NCBI GenBank assembly: GCA_964429745.1
Contig: CAYSDI010000100.1
Coordinates: forward strand, 1-12,418
Reading direction: 5' to 3'
Length of the DNA stretch: 12,418 nt
Origin: WGOA01 sp964429745
Lineage (GTDB): Bacteria; Bacteroidota; Bacteroidia; Chitinophagales; BACL12
Below, piece by piece: positions 1-6,131 of this stretch. A program made the position numbers and the translations under genes. Positions within the stretch are counted from its first letter, which is position 1, and each line of letters begins with the position of its first letter. The notes under the pieces are model-generated. The model was not told the DNA's origin and did no database searches. It worked only from the letters and a program-made list of their open reading frames with translations.

Positions 1-251
1 CTGCGGGAAGGGGCGTTGGGACCTGCCACCGGGAATTTTTGCCGCTACGGCGTTCCCTTCCGGGCAGGCCTCCGAAATTACGCGTTTCCGCGGTCCAGCG
101 GCCGATAGAGCGGCAGCGAGAGCACTCTTGTCCTCAAAAAATTGGCGCTTACTCAAAAACGTTAAAAAAAATCGTTCTGTGAACAATTTACGTTCCCTAA
201 ACGTCCTTTTAACACTAAGTTTACCTGTCGTTCATATTCAGTTGCGTGCTC
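1..251. other. Unassigned region, no gene supported
   Basis: No gene can be supported here. The first ~110 bases are GC-rich and open in all three forward frames, so an open frame means little; one forward frame runs from base 2 to 259 and could be the end of an upstream gene, but its translation resembles nothing I know. GGAAGGG (6-12) can pair with CCCTTCC (55-61), with a small hairpin at 41-51 inside, so a structured RNA is possible but unproven. Bases 125-250 are AT-rich, with short hairpins at 174-184 and 190-204, the latter followed by CCTTTT. This looks like an ordinary intergenic end/promoter region. Confidence 0.5.
217..224 (+). promoter_or_regulatory. Weak -7-like box before the 93-residue ORF
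   Basis: TAAGTTTA matches the Bacteroidota -7 element TAnnTTTG at all but the last defined base. It lies in the AT-rich segment, 27 nt before the ATG at 252. No convincing -33 TTTG is visible at the usual distance, so this is only a candidate. Confidence 0.2.
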
Positions 252-533
252 ATGCTTAATTCCATTCATTCATCCATGGGTTCGCCTGCCGAAAATCGGG
301 CAGGCTCCAGCCCACCTGGTGCGCGAACCTTTGGTCAGCGCATCCTGAAGCAGGAAGGCAATGGCTCGGACACCACGTCCGGCACTTTCCGCTCCAGTCC
401 ATTCTCAACGATCAACAAAGCTTTTGTGGAACGCCGCATCTGGCGTTTTCGAAAGCAGGAGATCTGGGTTACTCTTTTTGAGTTCGCCTTTGTAGGTACT
501 TGCGTTTGGGTGCTGTTCCGAAACTTTGGGTAA
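252..533 (+). CDS. Possible small protein with a C-terminal hydrophobic segment
   Basis: This is an open frame of 93 residues that I do not recognise. A GTG lies two codons upstream, but the ATG at 252 is the better start. The first ~45 residues are rich in Ser, Gly and Pro and look disordered. The last ~35 contain a basic stretch (RRIWRFRKQ) followed by about 20 hydrophobic residues ending at the stop, which would fit a C-terminal membrane anchor with a cytoplasmic basic flank. Against it: there is no ribosome binding site, no known family, and two inverted repeats lie inside the frame (284-305 and 430-447). It sits alone, 67 nt before the helicase gene. It may be a real small membrane protein or simply open intergenic sequence. 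Confidence 0.3.
   Translation: MLNSIHSSMGSPAENRAGSSPPGARTFGQRILKQEGNGSDTTSGTFRSSPFSTINKAFVERRIWRFRKQEIWVTLFEFAFVGTCVWVLFRNFG
284..305. repeat. Strong GC hairpin inside the small ORF
   Basis: GCCTGCC at 284-290 is the exact reverse complement of GGCAGGC at 299-305, with an 8-nt loop in which two more pairs can form beside a bulged G. No T-tract follows, so it is not a classical terminator. A second short inverted repeat, AACGCC/GGCGTT (430-435 and 442-447), lies further on and is followed by three T's before a C. Confidence 0.4.
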
Positions 534-553
534 GCGATCTGTTGATCGTTTCA

Positions 554-585
554 GGAAGATTCCGCTCAGCGATCCCGGAAGATTC
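554..585. repeat. Short direct repeat in the helicase leader
   Basis: GGAAGATTC occurs at 554-562 and again at 577-585, 23 bp apart, each with a GATC a few bases before it. The second copy ends 15 bases before the helicase start codon. This could be a paired protein site or a chance duplication; nothing else supports a function. Confidence 0.25.
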
Positions 586-600
586 GGTTAATTTCGACCG

Positions 601-2901
601 ATGTCTTCTAACGCTTCGTACCTGCAAGAACTCAACGAGGTTCAACGGCAGGCGGTCACGCATACTCAAGGTCCTGTCATGATCATTGCCGGCCCCGGTT
701 CCGGCAAAACCCGCGTGCTCACCTACCGCATAGCGCACCTGATGCACAGCGGTACCGACCCCTTCTCCATTCTGGCGCTGACCTTTACCAACAAGGCGGC
801 CCGCGAAATGAAGGAACGCATCGCCACGGTGCACGGCACGGATGCGCGCAATCTATGGATGGGCACGTTTCACTCCGTTTTCGCTCGTTTATTGCGGATC
901 GAAGCGCCTCGCTTAGGCTACCCGGCCAATTTCACCATTTACGACACCACCGATTCTAAAAGCCTGATCAAAAACATTGTCTCCGAGCAACAACTCGACG
1001 ACAAGTTGTACAAGGCTAACACGGTCTACAACCGAATTTCGTCGGCTAAAAACAGCCTGATCGGGCCCTACCAATACGCCCAAAACGCCGCCCTGACCGC
1101 AGACGATGAAAGTGCCGGCAGGCCCAGAATGGCCGAACTCTACCGCTTGTACACCGAGCGCTGCTTTCGCGCCGGCGCCATGGACTTTGATGACCTGCTG
1201 CTCAAAACCCACGAACTGCTGGACAAATTCCCGGATGTGCTTTACAAGTACCAAAACCGGTTCCGGCAGATCATGATTGACGAGTTTCAGGACACCAACG
1301 AAGTACAGTACGCCATCGTCAAGCGGCTGGCCGATGTGCACCAAAACATCGCCATCGTGGGCGATGACGCGCAGAGCATTTACTCTTTTCGCGGAGCCAC
1401 CATCGCCAACATCCTCAACTTTAAAGCGGACTTTCCCGATACAGTGGTGTACAAGCTGGAGCAGAACTACCGCTCCACTCAGGTCATTGTCGATGCCGCC
1501 AACGCCATCATCTCCAAAAACAAGGAGCAACTGGCCAAAAAAATCTGGACACAAAACGGCGAAGGCAACAAGATTCGGGTCATCCGGGCCATGTCTGACA
1601 ACGAAGAGGGCAAGCTCGTGTCCGAAACCATTTTCGAACTAAAAATGCGCGAGCACCTGCACAACAAGGACTTTGCCATTTTGTACCGGACTAATGCCCA
1701 AAGCCGCTCCTTTGAGGAATCGCTGCGCCGGTTGAACCTGCCCTACCGCATTTACGGCGGCATCTCGTTTTACCAGCGCAAGGAAATCAAAGACCTGCTA
1801 GCCTACCTCAAACTCACCGTCAATCCCGCTGACGAGGAGGCCTTTCGGCGGGTCATCAACTACCCGGTTCGCGGCATTGGCAAGACCACGATGGAGCGCA
1901 TGACCATTCTGGCCGACGAAAACCAGTGCTCGCTCTGGCAGGTGGCTGAAAACGCCTCCAGACTGGGTTTGGGCCGTTCGTCAGGCTCGGTGGAAGGGTT
2001 TGTGCTGATGATCCGCAGCTTCATGGCGCTCTCCGAGCGGCGCGATGCCTGGGAACTGGCCGACCACATTGCCAAGCAAACCGGCATGCTCAAGGAACTC
2101 TACGCCGACAAAAGCGTAGAAGGATTGAGCCGCTACGAGAACTTTCAGGAATTGCTCAACTCCATCAAGGAGTTCTCGGATCAGACCGGCGAAGTGCTGG
2201 AGAGCGCTGACGGCGAAACGGTGGAACCCCAGGAACGCACCTTGGGCGCCTACCTGCAACAAATCAGCCTGCTCACCGACCTTGACGAAGAAGGCGACGA
2301 CGAGGACCGCATCAAGCTGATGACCATTCACGCCGCCAAAGGCCTGGAATTTGCGTGCGTCTTTTCGGTCGGGCTGGAAGAGAACCTGTTCCCTTCCATG
2401 ATGGCCATGAACACACGCGAAGAATTAGAAGAGGAGCGCCGCCTGTTTTACGTGGCGGTGACCCGTGCCAAAAAATTTCTTTACCTGACCTATGCGGGAA
2501 CCCGCTACAAGTATGGCCAGTTGAACTACTGCGAGCCCAGCCGTTTTCTGGAAGAAGTGCCGGAGCAACATTTGGAGTACGTCAGCAGTCGAAAAGCGCA
2601 AACCACTCCGCAACCGTCGTCGGGGGCCGCGCAGAGCATCCAACGGCAGCGCCAGGAGCAGCGACAAGCCGCAGCCGCCGATTATCTGCACAAACCGTCG
2701 CCCAACTTCGTGCCCGATTCCCCCGAAAAACTGAACATGGGCATGCAGGTGGAGCACCAGCGATTCGGTTTTGGCCGCATCGTGGGCCTGGAAGGCAACT
2801 CGCCGAACCGCATGGCCACCATTGATTTTGCCGCAGTGGGCCCCAAAAAACTGCTGCTCAAATTCGCTAAACTCCGCATTGCCGAAGCGGCGGGCAGTTG
2901 A
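601..2901 (+). CDS. uvrD: UvrD/PcrA-type ATP-dependent DNA helicase
   Basis: This is a superfamily 1A 3'-5' DNA helicase of 766 residues, the usual size for PcrA/UvrD. It acts in the cytoplasm, unwinding DNA in nucleotide-excision and mismatch repair and clearing proteins from DNA. All motifs are present in order: Q-motif near Q15, Walker A AGPGSGKT (30-37), motif II DEFQD (227-231), motif III GDDAQS (254-259), motif IV QNYRST (288-293), motif V from IHAAKGLEF (576-584), and motif VI ERRLFYVAVTRAKK (612-625). A Gln-rich linker (~655-700) leads to a C-terminal Tudor-like domain (713-760; VEHQRFGFGRIVG) that in PcrA contacts RNA polymerase. An in-frame TAA at 589 leaves the ATG at 601 as the natural start; there is no Shine-Dalgarno site. 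The last seven codons fall inside a 33-bp tandem repeat that continues past the stop. RecB- or Rep-type assignment is unlikely given the size and tail. Confidence 0.96.
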   Translation: MSSNASYLQELNEVQRQAVTHTQGPVMIIAGPGSGKTRVLTYRIAHLMHSGTDPFSILALTFTNKAAREMKERIATVHGTDARNLWMGTFHSVFARLLRIEAPRLGYPANFTIYDTTDSKSLIKNIVSEQQLDDKLYKANTVYNRISSAKNSLIGPYQYAQNAALTADDESAGRPRMAELYRLYTERCFRAGAMDFDDLLLKTHELLDKFPDVLYKYQNRFRQIMIDEFQDTNEVQYAIVKRLADVHQNIAIVGDDAQSIYSFRGATIANILNFKADFPDTVVYKLEQNYRSTQVIVDAANAIISKNKEQLAKKIWTQNGEGNKIRVIRAMSDNEEGKLVSETIFELKMREHLHNKDFAILYRTNAQSRSFEESLRRLNLPYRIYGGISFYQRKEIKDLLAYLKLTVNPADEEAFRRVINYPVRGIGKTTMERMTILADENQCSLWQVAENASRLGLGRSSGSVEGFVLMIRSFMALSERRDAWELADHIAKQTGMLKELYADKSVEGLSRYENFQELLNSIKEFSDQTGEVLESADGETVEPQERTLGAYLQQISLLTDLDEEGDDEDRIKLMTIHAAKGLEFACVFSVGLEENLFPSMMAMNTREELEEERRLFYVAVTRAKKFLYLTYAGTRYKYGQLNYCEPSRFLEEVPEQHLEYVSSRKAQTTPQPSSGAAQSIQRQRQEQRQAAAADYLHKPSPNFVPDSPEKLNMGMQVEHQRFGFGRIVGLEGNSPNRMATIDFAAVGPKKLLLKFAKLRIAEAAGS

Positions 2902-2994
2902 TTGGCGCGGCACCCGAAAGCGGCGGGCAGTTAACCAACAAGGTGCCCGAAAGCGGCCAGCAGTTAACCAACATGGTGCCCGAAAGCGGCGGCC
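2881..2994. repeat. 33-bp tandem repeat over the helicase stop codon
   Basis: There are about three and a half head-to-tail copies: 2881-2912 (32 bp, most diverged), 2913-2945, 2946-2978 and a partial copy from 2979. Each begins CCCGAAAGCGGC and carries CAGTTAACCAAC; copies two and three differ at only three positions. The first copy is the end of the helicase gene, including its TGA at 2899-2901. In copies two to four one frame reads PESGGQLTNKV, PESGQQLTNMV, PESGG and stays open to a TAG at 3015-3017. The first copy lacks a single A relative to the others, which puts the helicase in a different frame and stops it. There are no spacers, so this is not CRISPR. Confidence 0.85.
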
Positions 2995-3022
2995 TTTGCC
3001 TAAAAGCCCCGGTTTAGGGGCG

Positions 3023-3030
3023 TATCTTTG
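3023..3030 (+). promoter_or_regulatory. Promoter -7 box for DUF4290-murA
   Basis: TATCTTTG is a perfect match to the Bacteroidota sigma-A -7 consensus TAnnTTTG. TTTG at 2995-2998 is a possible -33 element, although the 24-nt spacing is a little long. The box ends 5 nt before the ATG at 3036, so transcription should begin at or next to the start codon and the mRNA would be leaderless or nearly so. Confidence 0.6.
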
Positions 3031-3035
3031 CTAAA

Positions 3036-3695
3036 ATGGAATACAACACCACGCGAAAGCAACTGGTTATGCGCGAATACGGCCGCAATGTGCAGGCCAT
3101 CGTGGCGCACCTGCTGACCGTTGAAGACCGCGAAAAGCGCACGGATCTGGCCTATGGGGTCATTGAAGTCATGATCGCGCTCAACCCGACCATCAAGACC
3201 ATTGACGACTACAAGCAAAAGCTTTGGGACCAGCTTCACATGATCGCCGACTACCAGTTGGACATTGACGGCCCCTACCCCGCCCCGGATCGGGCGGTGT
3301 TAGAAGCGCCACCGGAGCGCATTCCCTACCCTCAGGAGCGAAAAGGCCGCATGCATTACGGCCGCAGCATCACCCTGTTGGTAGAAAAAGCGCTGGCCAT
3401 GGAAGACCTGGAAAAGCGCCATGACTTCGCGCTGGTCATCGCCAGTTTCATGAAAATCATCTACCAGAACTGGCACAAAGACAGTGTAGGTGATGACCAG
3501 ATTCGAAATGATTTGAAGACCATGAGCAACGGCGTGCTGGACCTCAGCCCACAGGAAACGCTCAACGCCCTGGACCCAAAACCCGGACAGCGCAACAAAC
3601 CGCGCGGCCCGGTCATCGTGGACCGCGCTTTGGAACCCGTTCGCCGCCCCAACAAAAACCGCAACCGCAACAACCGGGGCCGCCGCCGCCACTGA
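3036..3695 (+). CDS. DUF4290 family protein
   Basis: The protein has 219 residues and belongs to the Bacteroidota-restricted DUF4290 family. I recognise it by the opening MEYNTTRKQLVMREYGRN and by the segments KLWDQLHMIADYQLDIDGPYP (near residues 63-83, shown here with its spacing) and the later FALVIASFMKIIYQNWHKD. Its biochemical role is unknown. It has no signal peptide or membrane segment, so it should be cytoplasmic. The first ~180 residues look alpha-helical; the last ~30 form a very basic tail (KNRNRNNRGRRRH) of the kind that binds nucleic acid or acidic surfaces. It stops only 3 nt before murA, which implies translational coupling and suggests a link to envelope synthesis. The ATG at 3036 lies just behind a perfect -7 box. 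Confidence 0.92.
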   Translation: MEYNTTRKQLVMREYGRNVQAIVAHLLTVEDREKRTDLAYGVIEVMIALNPTIKTIDDYKQKLWDQLHMIADYQLDIDGPYPAPDRAVLEAPPERIPYPQERKGRMHYGRSITLLVEKALAMEDLEKRHDFALVIASFMKIIYQNWHKDSVGDDQIRNDLKTMSNGVLDLSPQETLNALDPKPGQRNKPRGPVIVDRALEPVRRPNKNRNRNNRGRRRH

Positions 3696-3698
3696 CGC

Positions 3699-5003
3699 AT
3701 GGATGCATTTTCCATCAAAGGGGGCAAACGACTCCAGGGCGAGATCGTTCCTCAGGGAGCCAAAAACGAAGCACTGCAGATTCTCTGCGCCACGTTGCTC
3801 ACCGACCAGCCGGTCACCATCTCCAACCTGCCAGACATTCGCGATGTCAATTTCCTCATTGAAATCATCGGCGATTTTGGGGTCAAGGTGCAGCGGCTTT
3901 CCAGCGATACGGTTCGCTTTCAGGCGGATGACGTAAACCTGGACTATCTGCAGAGCCCCGTTTACTCCGAAAAAGGCCGAAAACTGCGCGGCTCCGTCAT
4001 GATTTTGGGCCCGCTTCTGGCGCGTTTCAAAAAAGCCTCCCTGCCCAAACCCGGAGGCGACAAAATCGGTCGCCGCCGCCTGGACACCCATTTCATCGGC
4101 TTGCAAAATCTGGGTGCCCGCTTCGACTACGACACCGGCGACCAGTATTTCCGCATCGACGCCAGCCATTTGCAGGGCACCTACATGCTCCTGGACGAAG
4201 CCTCCGTGACCGGCACGGCCAACGTGGTCATGGCCGCGGTCCTGGCTCAGGGCACCACCACGCTGTACAACGCCGCCTGCGAGCCCTACCTGCAGCAGTT
4301 GTGCAAGATGCTCAACCGCATGGGCGCCAAAATCTCCGGTATCGGCAGCAACCTGCTAACCATTGAAGGCGTCCAGAAACTCGGGGGAACAGAGCACCGT
4401 TTGCTGCCCGACATGATCGAAATCGGCAGCTTCATAGCGCTGGCGGCCATGACGCAGAGCGAAATCACCATCAAGGACGTCTCCTACCCCGACCTCGGCC
4501 TCATTCCAGTCGTCTTCCGCCGCATGGGCGTCAAGATGGAACTCCGCGGCGACGACATCTTCATCCCCGCGCAGGACCACCACGAAATCGAAACCTTCCT
4601 GGACGGCTCCATCATGACCGTTGCCGACGCCCCTTGGCCTGGCTTCACCCCAGATCTACTCAGCGTGGTGCTGGTTTTGGCCACTCAGGCGAAGGGCTCC
4701 GTGCTCATCCATCAAAAGATGTTCGAGAGCCGCCTGTTTTTCGTGGACAAACTGATCGAAATGGGCGCTCAGATCATTCTCTGCGACCCGCACCGTGCCA
4801 CCGTCATCGGTCTGGACCGAAAGCAAGAACTCCGCGGCATTGAAATGAGCTCGCCTGACATCCGTGCCGGTGTTGCCCTGCTCATTGCAGCAATGAGTGC
4901 GAAGGGCACTTCGGTCATCCACAACATTCACCAAATTGACCGCGGCTACCAGTTCATCGACAAGCGTCTGAACGCACTGGGGGCGGACATCAGGAGGTTG
5001 TAA
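3699..5003 (+). CDS. murA: UDP-N-acetylglucosamine 1-carboxyvinyltransferase
   Basis: MurA transfers enolpyruvate from phosphoenolpyruvate to UDP-GlcNAc, the first committed step of peptidoglycan synthesis, in the cytoplasm. Its 434 residues form the full two-domain EPT fold. K22-N23 in GAKNEAL are the conserved substrate-binding pair; LGPLLARF precedes the active-site loop PGGDKIGRRRLDTHF; PGFTPDLLS places the catalytic-domain aspartate at 319; SPDIRAG lies near the C-terminal end. The residue matching E. coli Cys115, the fosfomycin target, is Asp121 here. In other bacteria that natural Cys-to-Asp change leaves the enzyme active and fosfomycin-insensitive, and I believe Asp is usual in Bacteroidota. 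The gene starts 3 nt after DUF4290 and has no separate promoter. It ends 9 nt before the converging gene. Confidence 0.97.
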   Translation: MDAFSIKGGKRLQGEIVPQGAKNEALQILCATLLTDQPVTISNLPDIRDVNFLIEIIGDFGVKVQRLSSDTVRFQADDVNLDYLQSPVYSEKGRKLRGSVMILGPLLARFKKASLPKPGGDKIGRRRLDTHFIGLQNLGARFDYDTGDQYFRIDASHLQGTYMLLDEASVTGTANVVMAAVLAQGTTTLYNAACEPYLQQLCKMLNRMGAKISGIGSNLLTIEGVQKLGGTEHRLLPDMIEIGSFIALAAMTQSEITIKDVSYPDLGLIPVVFRRMGVKMELRGDDIFIPAQDHHEIETFLDGSIMTVADAPWPGFTPDLLSVVLVLATQAKGSVLIHQKMFESRLFFVDKLIEMGAQIILCDPHRATVIGLDRKQELRGIEMSSPDIRAGVALLIAAMSAKGTSVIHNIHQIDRGYQFIDKRLNALGADIRRL

Positions 5004-5012
5004 TCGCCGGCA

Positions 5013-6080
5013 CTACCGATAGTACACCAGCTCCGCGCTGCACGAATCGCCGGGCGAAAAGCTGCACAAATAAGCGCGAATTTTTTCGTTAACCCGATGC
5101 TCCGGATAGGGAGCCGTTTGGGTTTCACCAAGCGCCCAATACGTCACTTCAACAAAAGTGCCCCGATCATCGTCGAAAACATACTTTTTTATATGTTCCG
5201 GAAGATTGGCGACATGGTCGGGCTCCAGGTAAATTTTAGCATAAGGCACCTTGTACGAATAGAGGCTGGACGATAAATAGTGATCCCAAAGCCCAAACAA
5301 ATTCAGAAAAGGCAACAGGATAAACAGCAAAATCGGCGGCAGGGAAAGCCAGGAACCACTGGGGTTAAACCAATCCAGCCCCGATTCCCTGGCCTTCCAA
5401 AACACTAAAACGTTGACAGCGGCCAGCGCCAGGTTCCAGGGAATCACGATCAGGTTCCATCCGTAAAACCAGGGGCTAAGCGCTACGGAAATACCCAGGT
5501 GCATCAAAACAAGCCCGACAACCGCAACGCGCCGGGTCAGCGGCCACAACAAGCCCAACGCCAGCAAAATCTCCACAGCGGGTATCCAATAGCCGGCACC
5601 AAAGTCTTGAAACCGCTCCTGAAAAAAAGGGTTGATCTTGTGAATACCCGCCCACAAGTAGGTGCCAAACAAAACAATGCCCAACAGGCGAAGGACTACC
5701 GCGTGTTGATCAGCCTGCTTGCGCATTCCAAATCCACATACGATGACGAGCATGGCCATCAATTGAAAATAATACGGTTGCAACCTGTTTTGGTCTTGCA
5801 TAACCAATATTATGTACAATATAACATATACTATGGTAAGGCCCCGGATTGATCTCGAAAACAAAATCAGAAAGGGCAGTACAATAAAAACCCCGGCTAC
5901 TATGGCATCCCAAGGATAGGCAAAGGCCGGCATCCAGGCGAACAATGGGATCAGCGGAAAGGTGCGGTCAGACAACCATAGCGGATGCGACAAAAAAACC
6001 AGTGCTCCCAAAGCCAGACAAATCGCTTGCAAAACAAGATCAAGCCGCTTGGCGGGGTCAGGAAAATTACCGGCTTGCAT
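5013..6080 (-). CDS. Polytopic membrane protein, HTTM/MauE/DoxX-like
   Basis: This inner-membrane protein has 355 residues and about nine to ten hydrophobic segments (roughly 15-36, 41-56, 59-77, 81-96, 103-120, 128-148, 164-182, 185-203, 209-228, 244-266), followed by an 88-residue polar C-terminal domain. The segment FGTYLWAGIHKINPFF (138-153) resembles the YxWxGxxKxNP signature of HTTM (vitamin K-dependent carboxylase-like) and MauE/DoxX proteins, which in some cases handle thiol or quinone redox. The catalytic role here is unknown. A GTG at 6101 is an alternative start, but a promoter-like TTTCTTTG lies between it and the ATG at 6080, so I chose the ATG. It lies 51 nt after the propeller gene on the same strand. 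Ile ATA codons around 5800-5835 make that stretch more AT-rich than its neighbours. Confidence 0.75.
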   Translation of the reverse strand: MQAGNFPDPAKRLDLVLQAICLALGALVFLSHPLWLSDRTFPLIPLFAWMPAFAYPWDAIVAGVFIVLPFLILFSRSIRGLTIVYVILYIILVMQDQNRLQPYYFQLMAMLVIVCGFGMRKQADQHAVVLRLLGIVLFGTYLWAGIHKINPFFQERFQDFGAGYWIPAVEILLALGLLWPLTRRVAVVGLVLMHLGISVALSPWFYGWNLIVIPWNLALAAVNVLVFWKARESGLDWFNPSGSWLSLPPILLFILLPFLNLFGLWDHYLSSSLYSYKVPYAKIYLEPDHVANLPEHIKKYVFDDDRGTFVEVTYWALGETQTAPYPEHRVNEKIRAYLCSFSPGDSCSAELVYYR

Positions 6081-6087
6081 GGTCCGG

Positions 6088-6095
6088 CAAAGAAA
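6088..6095 (-). promoter_or_regulatory. -7-like box before the membrane protein
   Basis: On the minus strand this reads TTTCTTTG, one base off TAnnTTTG, and ends 7 nt before the ATG at 6080. The 11 bases TCGTTTCTTTG (6088-6098) are identical to those before the propeller gene. No -33 TTTG is evident at the proper distance, so the element could be a regulator site instead. Confidence 0.4.
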
Positions 6096-6131
6096 CGACA
6101 CACGAGGTTAAGGGATTTGGTTTACCCCCCT

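Noticed and set aside
1..600. tRNA or other known RNA gene
   Set aside because: No T-loop GGTTCGA-type motif with a matching acceptor stem is seen, and no known RNA signature was recognised; only short hairpins are present.
2425..2913. 162-residue minus-strand frame at the helicase end
   Set aside because: It lies antisense to motif VI and the Tudor-like domain of the helicase.
2881..2994. CRISPR-like array
   Set aside because: The 33-bp units are contiguous with no spacers, and there is no cas gene nearby.
3300..4169. 289-residue minus-strand frame across DUF4290 and murA
   Set aside because: It is antisense to two clearly conserved genes and resembles no known family; high GC keeps such frames open.
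6081..6101. GTG at 6101 as start of the membrane protein
   Set aside because: The promoter-like TTTCTTTG falls between the GTG and the ATG at 6080, and the extra seven residues add nothing recognisable.
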